A stretch of DNA of 40,000 nucleotides from Reichenbachiella agariperforans (GCF_900142205.1 NZ_FRAA01000014.1:1-40000), one strand, 5' to 3'. Positions 1 through 4,923 are shown, numbered from the stretch's first letter. Made by a program: numbers and translations. Notes: generated by a model from the letters alone, not told the origin.

Positions 1-2
1 AG

Positions 3-311
3 CTACAGCAAGCTATATCAGAGAATCCCCAAGAAAGTAGATGCGAATGCCATGCCTGTCGGCAGACAGGGCTACTATGGATGATGGAACGAGCAGGTAT
101 GAAGAACAGTAATGTTCAAAACAGGCAGTTTTGGCAGCAGCACAATAAACCTATTGAGCTTTGGAGTTCCAAAGTGATAGATCAGAAGGTAGATTACATA
201 CATCAGAACCCAGTTGAATCAGGTTTTGTATTAGAGCCAGAGCATTGGAAATATAGTAGTGCTATAGATTATGCAGGAGGAAAAGGGCTACTAGAGATAG
301 ACTATATTTGA
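3..311 (+). CDS. RAYT-family transposase, C-terminal part, cut by window start
   Basis: The frame is open from the first bases of the window to the TGA at 309-311, so the gene begins upstream. It encodes the C-terminal half of a REP-associated tyrosine transposase (RAYT, related to IS200/IS605 Y1 transposases). Visible family marks are QFWQQHNKPIELW, the helix with the likely nucleophile tyrosine (KVDYIHQNPVESG) and the terminal YSSAIDYAGGKG block. Compared with the intact paralogue at 2849-3394, the segment matching ESRREWML is interrupted: it reads ESRCE, then about eight codons made by the palindrome at 55-70, then LLWMMERAG. The insertion keeps the frame. Whether the product works is unknown; the HUH half is outside the window. 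The family assignment is solid from motifs; activity is not claimed. Confidence 0.75.
   Translation, partial: LQQAISENPQESRCECHACRQTGLLWMMERAGMKNSNVQNRQFWQQHNKPIELWSSKVIDQKVDYIHQNPVESGFVLEPEHWKYSSAIDYAGGKGLLEIDYI
55..70. repeat. REP palindrome CCTGTC-GGCA-GACAGG inside RAYT frame
   Basis: CCTGTCGGCAGACAGG has a 6-bp stem and a GGCA loop. The same 16-mer recurs at 4627-4642 and in inverted form at 4544-4559, each time inside RAYT-derived sequence. Here it is a single copy and adds codons in frame. Confidence 0.8.
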
Positions 312-330
312 CTGTGACATGACCAAGGTA

Positions 331-345
331 CGAGCTGCAAGCTCG
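331..345. repeat. REP-like hairpin at right end of first RAYT
   Basis: CGAGCTGCAAGCTCG has a 6-bp stem and a GCA loop, and is followed by a CACCAGCGGGGGG tail. The reverse complement of part of this tail (CCCCGCTGG) recurs at 1160-1177. The hairpin plausibly marks the right boundary of the first RAYT element. Confidence 0.6.
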
Positions 346-360
346 CACCAGCGGGGGGGT

Positions 361-447
361 ATTATTAATGGTTCCAAAGACAACCCTCCAAATGGTGCCG
401 ATGATCGTTTTAAAAAGACAATAGCCATTAATCAAGCGATTAAATAA
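361..447 (+). pseudogene. Orphan 3' end of an unknown gene (toxin-tail-like remnant)
   Basis: Directly after the G-rich end of the RAYT repeat there is an open stretch of 28 codons plus TAA, ending FKKTIAINQAIK. It has no start of its own and sits 9 bp before the next gene. A short similar ending, VNQAIR plus TAA, lies at the same place before the paralogous gene at 1605. This suggests that both secreted-protein genes once followed related upstream genes whose bodies were removed where RAYT/REP elements now sit. Identity of the lost gene is unknown; a polymorphic toxin tip is an inference from context. Confidence 0.4.
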
Positions 448-456
448 AATCCAATT

Positions 457-1155
457 ATGAAAAGAATAATATTATTATCAATTGTGTCTTTGACATCATT
501 TTTTGTAAGTGCACAAGAAACCCCTTTGGAGTGCATGGACGGAGTCTGGACGGTCTATTACGACGATTCAAATCAGAAGGGGTTTTCACTTCGGAAAGGA
601 CATAATGTTGTTTCAATTAGCTACATTGAAGGGTCTTCTAGCTACAAACCAAGCATTACGGAATTGATTATTGGATTTTTAGACTATGACCCGAATGTTG
701 CTGGAAAAGTAAACTACACTGATTTAAAACCAGACGGTTCTTATTATGTTGAATTTTATACAGACGAATTAAGTCAAGACAGTGTATTCACTTCTTCATA
801 TTTTACAACACCTGGCTATGAAGGTTGCGACAGTGAAGGGCTATACATCCAAGCTCGTCAAATGATGGAGTATGGTCGTTTGGAAAGACTGCCCAGCAAG
901 GCCGTTCGTTACCTCTATGAGGCAGGCAAAGAGAGTGGACGCAATTATATCTCAGAATATCTGGACACTCAGGTCGCCCAGGTGAAAGTCGACAAATGTG
1001 TTATTTACTCTGCTCCCGATGTACCTACCAAGATGTTTATGGTTTCAGGTGACGTACCTACCATATTGGAAGAAAAAGGAGATTGGCTAAGATTTGAGTT
1101 TTTATCCACCCGGCTAGTTAACGGGTGGATAAAAAAAGGGGATGTAGAGTTTTAG
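457..1155 (+). CDS. Secreted protein with C-terminal SH3-like domain, paralogue of 1605-2240
   Basis: The 232-residue product has a Sec signal peptide (MKRIILLSIVSLTSFFVSAQ) and is expected in the periplasm or outside the cell. Residues about 20-150 form a conserved module shared with the protein at 1605-2240, including CMDGVW, GFLDYDPN and EGCDSEGLYIQARQMMEYGR. After LPSK the two proteins diverge completely. Here the C-terminus (about 173-232) resembles a bacterial SH3 domain: VIYSAPDVPTKMFMV followed by GDWLRFEF and VNGWIKKGDVEF. Its DNA is most similar to the paralogue just before the divergence point, as if the 3' end had been exchanged by recombination. I do not recognise the N-terminal module. 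An immunity-like role is a guess from the surrounding debris. Confidence 0.7.
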   Translation: MKRIILLSIVSLTSFFVSAQETPLECMDGVWTVYYDDSNQKGFSLRKGHNVVSISYIEGSSSYKPSITELIIGFLDYDPNVAGKVNYTDLKPDGSYYVEFYTDELSQDSVFTSSYFTTPGYEGCDSEGLYIQARQMMEYGRLERLPSKAVRYLYEAGKESGRNYISEYLDTQVAQVKVDKCVIYSAPDVPTKMFMVSGDVPTILEEKGDWLRFEFLSTRLVNGWIKKGDVEF

Positions 1156-1159
1156 GAGG

Positions 1160-1177
1160 CCCCGCTGGCGCAAGCTC
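1160..1177. repeat. REP-like tail (CCCCGCTGG type)
   Basis: CCCCGCTGGCGCAAGCTC, just after the stop of the preceding gene, resembles the reverse complement of the G-rich tail and half-stem at 331-352. It looks like the degenerate left end of the same repeat type. Confidence 0.45.
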
Positions 1178-1199
1178 AATGTTGTTAAGTTAAGCACCC

Positions 1200-1565
1200 T
1201 TCTGGTCGTAGCGTCCGCTAAGACCTAAAATATGGAAGGGCGTCCGCCCGTTGTTGGAGTTTTATAGAATGTACTTATCTTGTAGTGATGGGCAGAAAGG
1301 TATTCATACGTGATGTGTACAAAGAAATGATTCATAAAAGGGATGGCGTTTTTCAGTTGTGGCGACAACATAATCATCCCATAGAGTTGTCCACCAATGA
1401 GATGATAGATCAGCGATTGGATTATATACATTACAACCCAGTAGAGGCATGGTTTGTATATAAGCCAGAAGACTGGGTATGGAGTAGTGCCAGACAGTAT
1501 GCAGGTAAAATCAGCGAACTAGCTATCAGCTATGTGTAATCGAGCGGACACTACGACCAGGGGGG
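1200..1565 (+). mobile_element. RAYT-derived deletion element A with inverted REP ends
   Basis: The left end carries an imperfect palindrome at 1204-1225 (arms GGTCGTAGCG and CGCTAAGACC) followed by a GGGCG-TC-CGCCC hairpin at 1238-1249. The right end has the inverted counterpart AGCGGACACTACGACC at 1543-1558. Between them lies an internally deleted transposase frame. The element at 4440-4905 has the same ends, leader and deletion, so this is a repeated element rather than random decay. It cannot encode an active enzyme; movement would need a full-length RAYT in trans. Confidence 0.65.
1288..1539 (+). pseudogene. Internally deleted RAYT transposase (copy A)
   Basis: The frame starts MGRKVFIRDVYKEMIHKR, which matches the N-terminal part of RAYTs, and then jumps to GVFQLWRQHNHPIEL and DQRLDYIHYNPVEA from the C-terminal part. 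The central region with the HUH (HVH) metal motif, about 80 residues in the intact paralogue, is absent. The tyrosine helix and the terminal WSSARQYAG block remain. A GTG three bases upstream (1285) could also serve as start. The same junction occurs at 4527-4881. The frame is open, but the product cannot be a complete transposase. Confidence 0.65.
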
Positions 1566-1566
1566 C

Positions 1567-1587
1567 GTTAATCAAGCTATTAGGTAA
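1567..1587 (+). pseudogene. Short orphan 3' end (VNQAIR-stop)
   Basis: Six codons plus TAA follow directly after the right REP of element A. They match the end of the longer orphan tail at 361-447 (INQAIK plus TAA), and both sit just upstream of paralogous signal-peptide genes. Taken alone this is too short for certainty; it is supported by the parallel position. Confidence 0.35.
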
Positions 1588-1604
1588 ATAAAATTTTAAG
1601 GATA

Positions 1605-2240
1605 ATGAAAGTGTTAATTCTATCGTCATTTATATTTATGACATCATTTTTTGCACGAGCTCAAGAAACGCCTTTGGATTGCATGCAGGGAATTTGGATG
1701 GTATATTATGACGACCCAAGTCAAAAGGGTTTCTCCGTTCAGAAAGAGTACAGAGTGCTTTCAGTTGGCTATACTGAAGACATTGCTAACTACACCCCTA
1801 GTGTGAGGGAGTTGTTTATTGGTTTTTTGGATTATGACCCTAACGATACTGGTAGGGTTGATTATTTAGATCTAAAACCCAAAGGCCCATATTATATTGA
1901 ACTTTATGCAGACGAAATGAGCCAAGATAGTGTATTTACTTCAAAGCATTTTCTTACTCCTGACTATGAAGGTTGTGACAGTGAAGGGCTATACATTCAA
2001 GCTCGCCAAATGATGGAGTATGGTCGTTTGGAAATACTGCCGAGCAAGGTCAGTGTATTGTATGACCTTACTTCTTTGTATGTAGGGGTAAAAGCTGGAG
2101 GAGAAACAATAGAAACTTTTACATTGTCGGGCAGTGCGATGAAAAATATTATTCAGGGTTATGCAGCAGGTGCTGAATTTGTAAATGTGACTTATGGCGG
2201 TGTAACCTTAACTGTACAACTAAAAAAGAGGGCAGAATGA
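1605..2240 (+). CDS. Secreted protein, paralogue of 457-1155 with a different C-terminus
   Basis: The 211-residue product has a signal peptide (MKVLILSSFIFMTSFFARAQ). Residues about 20-150 repeat the module of the upstream paralogue: DCMQGIW, GFLDYDPND, EGCDSEGLYIQARQMMEYGR. From about residue 152 the sequence is unrelated: instead of the SH3-like domain it has a short beta-rich tail (LYVGVKAGGETIETFTLSG, then FVNVTYGGVTLTVQLKK). The stop overlaps the next gene by 4 bp (ATGA), so the two are probably translated as a pair. The function is unknown. A conserved front with an exchanged end is typical of modular toxin or immunity families, but that is inference. Confidence 0.7.
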   Translation: MKVLILSSFIFMTSFFARAQETPLDCMQGIWMVYYDDPSQKGFSVQKEYRVLSVGYTEDIANYTPSVRELFIGFLDYDPNDTGRVDYLDLKPKGPYYIELYADEMSQDSVFTSKHFLTPDYEGCDSEGLYIQARQMMEYGRLEILPSKVSVLYDLTSLYVGVKAGGETIETFTLSGSAMKNIIQGYAAGAEFVNVTYGGVTLTVQLKKRAE

Positions 2241-2668
2241 TAAAACTTAAATCTGATACTACTTACATATGGGGTAAAGGTGTGGTCTATTATAGTTTAA
2301 CTCTTTTGATTATGATATTTCTTGTAAAGGTAACTCTTGTTCAAGCTCTATTTCTTTCTATGATCTCATTGATTTTTTATTTGCTTATTAACATGATTTA
2401 TGCTTTTAGTTTTAATGTAGAGAGTAATACTATTGAGATAACAAATCAATTACGGCCATACTATAAGGAAGTAACCGCTTTTGAGGATATTAATAGCATC
2501 GAAGTTAAAGGGGTTATCAATAAGGGTATTACTCTTGCTATAGACTTTAAACATAAATCTAAAAAGTACTTTGCCGTAACAGGGATAAGTAAAGAAGAGC
2601 TTGAGGAGATTGTAGAGGTTTTTCGGACTTATAAGTCAGGGAATATGAATCCTAAAGAGGATGTGTAA
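2237..2668 (+). CDS. Small membrane protein, two TM segments plus PH-like soluble domain
   Basis: The 143-residue product has two hydrophobic segments at about 16-36 and 38-56, then a soluble domain of alternating beta strands ending in an amphipathic helix (EELEEIVEVFRTYKSG). This layout resembles small bacterial proteins with a PH-like domain next to paired helices. It overlaps the secreted protein gene upstream by 4 bp. The protein at 3862-4344 has the same architecture without obvious sequence similarity. A membrane-bound immunity or signalling partner is plausible, but nothing in the sequence proves it. Confidence 0.6.
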   Translation: MIKLKSDTTYIWGKGVVYYSLTLLIMIFLVKVTLVQALFLSMISLIFYLLINMIYAFSFNVESNTIEITNQLRPYYKEVTAFEDINSIEVKGVINKGITLAIDFKHKSKKYFAVTGISKEELEEIVEVFRTYKSGNMNPKEDV

Positions 2669-2696
2669 CCATTTACTCTAGAATTAGACCGCTTCT

Positions 2697-2718
2697 GGTC
2701 GTAGCGTCCGCTAAGACC
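2697..2718. repeat. REP-A palindrome, left-end type
   Basis: Arms GGTCGTAGCG and CGCTAAGACC around a TC centre, identical to 1204-1225 and 4443-4464. The downstream GGGCGTCCGCCC hairpin found in the other copies is mutated here (about 2730-2741). No REP-A right end follows; a different RAYT element lies next to it. Confidence 0.75.
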
Positions 2719-2775
2719 TAAAATGTAGAAGGGCGCCTCCCTGTTCTTTCAAGTGTTCCGCAGGATTCCCGCTCG

Positions 2776-2795
2776 GTCGCATTTCCGAATGCGAC
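2776..2795. repeat. REP-B hairpin, left
   Basis: GTCGCATT-TCCG-AATGCGAC has a perfect 8-bp stem. It occurs inverted at 3422-3441 and 4924-4943. Confidence 0.85.
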
Positions 2796-2809
2796 TGAAA
2801 CCTTAAGTA

Positions 2810-2824
2810 GGCATTTGCAATGCC
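2810..2824. repeat. Inner REP hairpin, left
   Basis: GGCATT-TGC-AATGCC, 6-bp stem. Its inverse is at 3396-3410, and a degenerate version, GCATTTGTAATGC, is at 4401-4413. Confidence 0.8.
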
Positions 2825-2848
2825 GCAATTATCAAATTATCTTTCCTT

Positions 2849-3394
2849 ATGGCCAATCGATACAAAATTAGAGACGAGTCAGGATTGTATTTTGTGACAT
2901 TTACAGTAATAGGATGGGTAGATTTATTCGTTCGCAATGCCTATCGTGACTGTATAATTGACTCACTGAAGTATTGTCAAAAAGAAAAGGGATTGATTGT
3001 CCATGCTTTTGTGATTATGACGAGTCATGTGCATTTGATTGTCAGTTCAAAAGAAGGCTTTGATTTGGTAGCCACGATTCGTGATTTTAAGAAGTTTACT
3101 TCAAAGAAATTGATAGCGTTGATTAAGGAAATACCAGAAAGTAGACGTGAGTGGATGCTCAACAAGTTTGCTTACGAAGCACAACGGATCAAAAGAGGAA
3201 GTCAATACATTTTATGGAAGGAAGGTTATCATGCCAAGCAACTAGAGACAAATGCTTTTATAGATGAAAAGCTGAACTATCTTCACCAAAACCCGGTAGA
3301 GGGTGGTTTCGTGAGTCAGGCAGATGACTATGTTTATAGTAGCGCAAGAAACTATGGAGGAGAATTAGGGGTAATGGAAGTGGAGCTACTATGA
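2849..3394 (+). CDS. REP-associated tyrosine transposase (RAYT), full length
   Basis: At 181 residues this is the only complete RAYT in the window. RAYTs are Y1-type HUH single-strand DNA nucleases thought to cut and move the REP hairpins around their own gene. The HUH motif is H60-V-H62 (MTSHVHLIV), and the probable nucleophile is Y144 in KLNYLHQNPVEGG. The N-terminus (YFVTFTVIGWVDLF) and the terminal YSSARNYGG block are typical. The ATG at 2849 lies 25 bp after the inner left hairpin and the stop is next to the inner right hairpin, a compact single-gene element. The frame is intact with both motifs, so it may be active and is a candidate source of function for the deleted copies A and B. 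Confidence 0.85.
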   Translation: MANRYKIRDESGLYFVTFTVIGWVDLFVRNAYRDCIIDSLKYCQKEKGLIVHAFVIMTSHVHLIVSSKEGFDLVATIRDFKKFTSKKLIALIKEIPESRREWMLNKFAYEAQRIKRGSQYILWKEGYHAKQLETNAFIDEKLNYLHQNPVEGGFVSQADDYVYSSARNYGGELGVMEVELL

Positions 3395-3395
3395 A

Positions 3396-3410
3396 GGCAT
3401 TGCAAATGCC
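3396..3410. repeat. Inner REP hairpin, right
   Basis: GGCATTGCAAATGCC is the exact inverse of 2810-2824 and lies directly after the transposase stop. Confidence 0.8.
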
Positions 3411-3421
3411 ATAAAGATGTG

Positions 3422-3441
3422 GTCGCATTCGGAAATGCGAC
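3422..3441. repeat. REP-B hairpin, right
   Basis: GTCGCATTCGGAAATGCGAC is the exact inverse of 2776-2795. The 5' flank ATAAAGATGTG and the 3' flank CGAGCGG are shared with 4924-4943. Confidence 0.85.
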
Positions 3442-3454
3442 CGAGCGGGATCCC

Positions 3455-3541
3455 AACATAGAATTAGATTACGCAACGGCAACAGATGAAGATTTAGGAA
3501 AAGCCTTGTTAAAGGCTTTTGAGTTGTCGAGTATTAAATAA
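3455..3541 (+). pseudogene. Orphan C-terminus resembling a CdiI-type immunity protein
   Basis: Right after the RAYT element there is a 28-codon open tail plus TAA. It reads IELDYATATDEDLGKALL and then KAFELSSIK. The pattern 'T/S-D-E-x-L-G-x-A-hydrophobic ... A-hydrophobic-x-x-S' resembles the C-terminal end of small contact-dependent-inhibition immunity proteins (DUF1436-like). An intrinsic terminator follows at once, as expected for a real gene end. The rest of the gene is missing; the RAYT element occupies its place. The family assignment is from memory of the motif and needs a profile search. Confidence 0.45.
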
Positions 3542-3549
3542 GATGTCTG

Positions 3550-3575
3550 AAAGCCTCACAGATGCGGGGCTTTTT
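3550..3575 (+). terminator. Intrinsic terminator after the immunity-like remnant
   Basis: AAAGCCTC, an 8-nt loop, then GGGGCTTT (one G-T pair), running into TTTTT. It lies 9 bp after the stop at 3539-3541. It also lies at the 3' end of the minus-strand remnant at 3574-3660, but has no T-run in that direction. Confidence 0.65.
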
Positions 3576-3660
3576 ACTTATAAGCCAGCCTAGTTTTTAC
3601 AGAAGCAAGTAAGTTATCAATGGTGTACAGGATATGCGATTTATCGGCATCAGGTAAAGT
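3574..3660 (-). pseudogene. Orphan C-terminus resembling an XRE-type regulator
   Basis: On the minus strand an open stretch ending in TAA encodes LPDADKSHILYTIDNLLA followed by SVKTRLAYK. Bacteroidotal helix-turn-helix (XRE/Cro-like) regulators often end with a helix of this type (LP-x-x-D/E-K ... hydrophobic-I/L-D-x-hydrophobic). The upstream (right-hand) part is cut by the 60-bp palindrome beginning at 3657. Only the tail is visible, so the call is tentative. Confidence 0.35.
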
Positions 3661-3716
3661 AAGACTAACCCCTCTGGTCGTAGCGGACGCTACGACCAGA
3701 GGGGTTAGTCTTACTT
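3657..3716. repeat. 60-bp perfect palindrome, REP-A fused head to head
   Basis: Two 29-bp perfectly complementary arms flank a 2-bp GA centre. The inner part of each arm is REP-A sequence (GGTCGTAGCG) and the outer part is AAGTAAGACTAACCCCTCT. It separates two gene remnants on opposite strands, so it plausibly marks a deletion or insertion junction. In single-stranded form it would make a very stable hairpin. Confidence 0.85.
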
Positions 3717-3878
3717 GATATTCCATATAAAAGTATTCCAGCAAGTTTTAAAAGAATGGAATCAATTGATATTATTGACAATTTAATTGGGCTATATACA
3801 ACTAAATCAGAAGCAGAAGACGCCATTCTAGAACTAGAATTGTTGAAATCAAAGATAGAAGATGAACTGGACAAATAA
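3717..3878 (+). pseudogene. Orphan 3' end of an unknown gene coupled to next gene
   Basis: From the edge of the 60-bp palindrome, 53 codons plus TAA are open. They include IPASFKRMESIDIIDNLIG and the charged helical ending LELELLKSKIEDELDK. The stop overlaps the start of the following membrane-protein gene by 17 bp, so the two were probably translationally coupled. An ATG at codon 14 (3756) could give a 40-residue product, but the similarity in layout to the other orphan tails argues for a truncated larger protein. No family recognised. Confidence 0.45.
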
Positions 3879-4344
3879 ATATAATAAAAGCAATTACATA
3901 AGTAGATTTATAGACTTGATACTTTTATTTATAATTTATACTATAATTCTTGAAGTTATATTGTGGACACTGTCAGATAGTCTTATATCTAGTATATTCA
4001 AAATACTAATTCCAATAATTGTGTTTACACCAAGGATATTTGGAGCTATGAAGCGTGCTAAAAGTTATATACAATCTATAACAATAGGAGAGGAATTTAT
4101 TGAAATTAAATACTATCAAAATAGTACAATGAAACAAATTAATTGCAGGAAGATTGATTTAGTGATTGTTTTTTATCCCGAATTTAAAAGCAAGGGCTAT
4201 TGGGAAATATATGAACATGGTAAACTCAAATTATTACAACATGAAGCTTTTTTTGATTCTGATACCGATATAATTGAATTATTTGATGCTATTTCAAAGT
4301 ATATGCCAAGTGATTCAATGGTGGACAAGTCAAGAATCCACTAG
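3862..4344 (+). CDS. Small membrane protein, two TM segments plus soluble domain
   Basis: The 160-residue product is very AT-rich at the DNA level. Hydrophobic segments lie at about 15-35 and 43-57, followed by a soluble beta-rich domain (ITIGEEFIEIKYYQNS, IDLVIVFYPEF, YWEIYEHGKLKLLQHEAFF) and a final helix. The order TM-TM-beta domain-helix is the same as in the protein at 2237-2668, although the sequences differ. The gene overlaps a truncated upstream frame by 17 bp. The low GC compared with the core genes suggests acquisition by transfer. A membrane immunity protein for a lost toxin is a reasonable but unproven reading. Confidence 0.6.
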   Translation: MNWTNKYNKSNYISRFIDLILLFIIYTIILEVILWTLSDSLISSIFKILIPIIVFTPRIFGAMKRAKSYIQSITIGEEFIEIKYYQNSTMKQINCRKIDLVIVFYPEFKSKGYWEIYEHGKLKLLQHEAFFDSDTDIIELFDAISKYMPSDSMVDKSRIH

Positions 4345-4370
4345 GAGTAGGTGTGCCCCACCCCAATCGT

Positions 4371-4387
4371 CCTCGTCTGTGACGAGG
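4371..4387. repeat. REP-like hairpin CCTCGTC-TGT-GACGAGG
   Basis: Perfect 7-bp stem with a TGT loop, 27 bp after the stop of the preceding gene. It could act as a weak transcription stop, but no T-run follows, so it is listed as a repeat. Only one copy is in this window. Confidence 0.6.
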
Positions 4388-4400
4388 ATGTCATGGTAGA

Positions 4401-4413
4401 GCATTTGTAATGC
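4401..4413. repeat. Degenerate inner REP hairpin
   Basis: GCATT-TGT-AATGC resembles GGCATTTGCAATGCC of the complete RAYT element (2810-2824). With the REP-B right end at 4924-4943 it suggests that an older REP-B element was invaded by element B. Confidence 0.5.
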
Positions 4414-4526
4414 GATAAGAAGCACAAGTAAGAATACCCTCTGGTCGTAGCGTCCGCTAAGACCTAAAATGTAGAAGGGCGTCCGCCCGTTTTTGGCGTT
4501 TTGTAGGATCTGCTTATCTTGTAGTG

Positions 4527-4881
4527 ATGGGTAGAAAATATGCCCTGTCTGCCGACAGGCATGGATACGAGATCAGCTGTCCGCTCATCGTGTGACTTTT
4601 ACGATAGTCAACTGGATAGATACCTGCCTGTCGGCAGACAGGTATTCATACGTGACGTTTACAAAGAAGTGATTCATAAAAGGAATGGAGTTTTTCAGTT
4701 GTGGCAACAACAGAATCATTCCATAGAGATGTCCACCAATGAGATGATAGATCAGCGATTGGCTTATGTACACGACAACCCAGTAGAGGCAGGGTTTGTA
4801 TATAAGCCAGAAGACTGGGTATGGAGTAGTGCGAGACAGTATGCAGGTGAAATCGGCGAACTAGCTATCAGCTATGTGTAA
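4527..4881 (+). pseudogene. Internally deleted RAYT transposase (copy B), disrupted near its start
   Basis: The frame opens MGRKYALSADRHGYEIS from the ATG at 4527 but stops early in the inserted segment. The downstream part (VFIRDVYKEVIHKRNGVFQLW, split here as VFIRDVYKEVIHKR and NGVFQLWQQQNH) is in another frame. It continues through DQRLAYVHDNPVEAG and WSSARQYAGEIG to the stop at 4879-4881. The internal deletion junction is the same as in copy A. A downstream ATG at 4540 could open a 113-residue frame through the insert, but its first 33 residues are palindrome-derived and not RAYT-like. Confidence 0.65.
4544..4642. repeat. REPIN-like unit: two inverted palindromes 67 bp apart
   Basis: CCTGTCTGCCGACAGG (4544-4559) and its inverse CCTGTCGGCAGACAGG (4627-4642) bound a 99-bp unit. 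Element A lacks this segment: its GGCAGAAAGG runs straight into TATTCATACG, giving an apparent empty site. Two inverted REPs about 100 bp apart is the known form of REPINs, short units moved by RAYTs. Confidence 0.65.
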
Positions 4882-4923
4882 TCGAGCGGACGCTACGACC
4901 AGAGGGGTTGCCATAAAGATGTG

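Larger units (their letters stand above)
2769..3454 (+). mobile_element. Complete RAYT element with inverted double-hairpin ends
   Basis: On the left, CCCGCTCG leads into the 20-bp hairpin GTCGCATTTCCGAATGCGAC (2776-2795), then GGCATTTGCAATGCC (2810-2824). On the right the same two hairpins appear in reverse order and orientation: GGCATTGCAAATGCC (3396-3410), then GTCGCATTCGGAAATGCGAC (3422-3441), then CGAGCGGGATCCC. The intact transposase lies between. This is the expected organisation of a RAYT gene with its cognate REPs. The outer bounds are set by where the inverted similarity ends. Confidence 0.75.
4440..4905 (+). mobile_element. RAYT-derived deletion element B with nested REPIN-like insert
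   Basis: Left REP-A at 4443-4464 plus the GGGCGTCCGCCC hairpin; right inverted REP-A (AGCGGACGCTACGACC) at 4885-4900. The leader up to the ATG at 4527 and the deleted transposase match element A (1200-1565) closely. The difference is about 103 extra bases near the start of the frame, bounded by inverted copies of CCTGTCGGCAGACAGG. The element lies next to a REP-B right end (4924-4943), so elements of different families are nested here. Confidence 0.7.

Noticed and set aside
2679-3468. Classical IS element with target duplication
   Set aside because: The transposase is a Y1/HUH RAYT, which is not known to create target duplications, and the repeat lies outside the REP boundary; kept only as a low-interest observation.
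3550-3575. Bidirectional terminator serving the minus-strand regulator remnant
   Set aside because: The minus-strand reading of the hairpin is not followed by a T-run, so only plus-strand termination is claimed.
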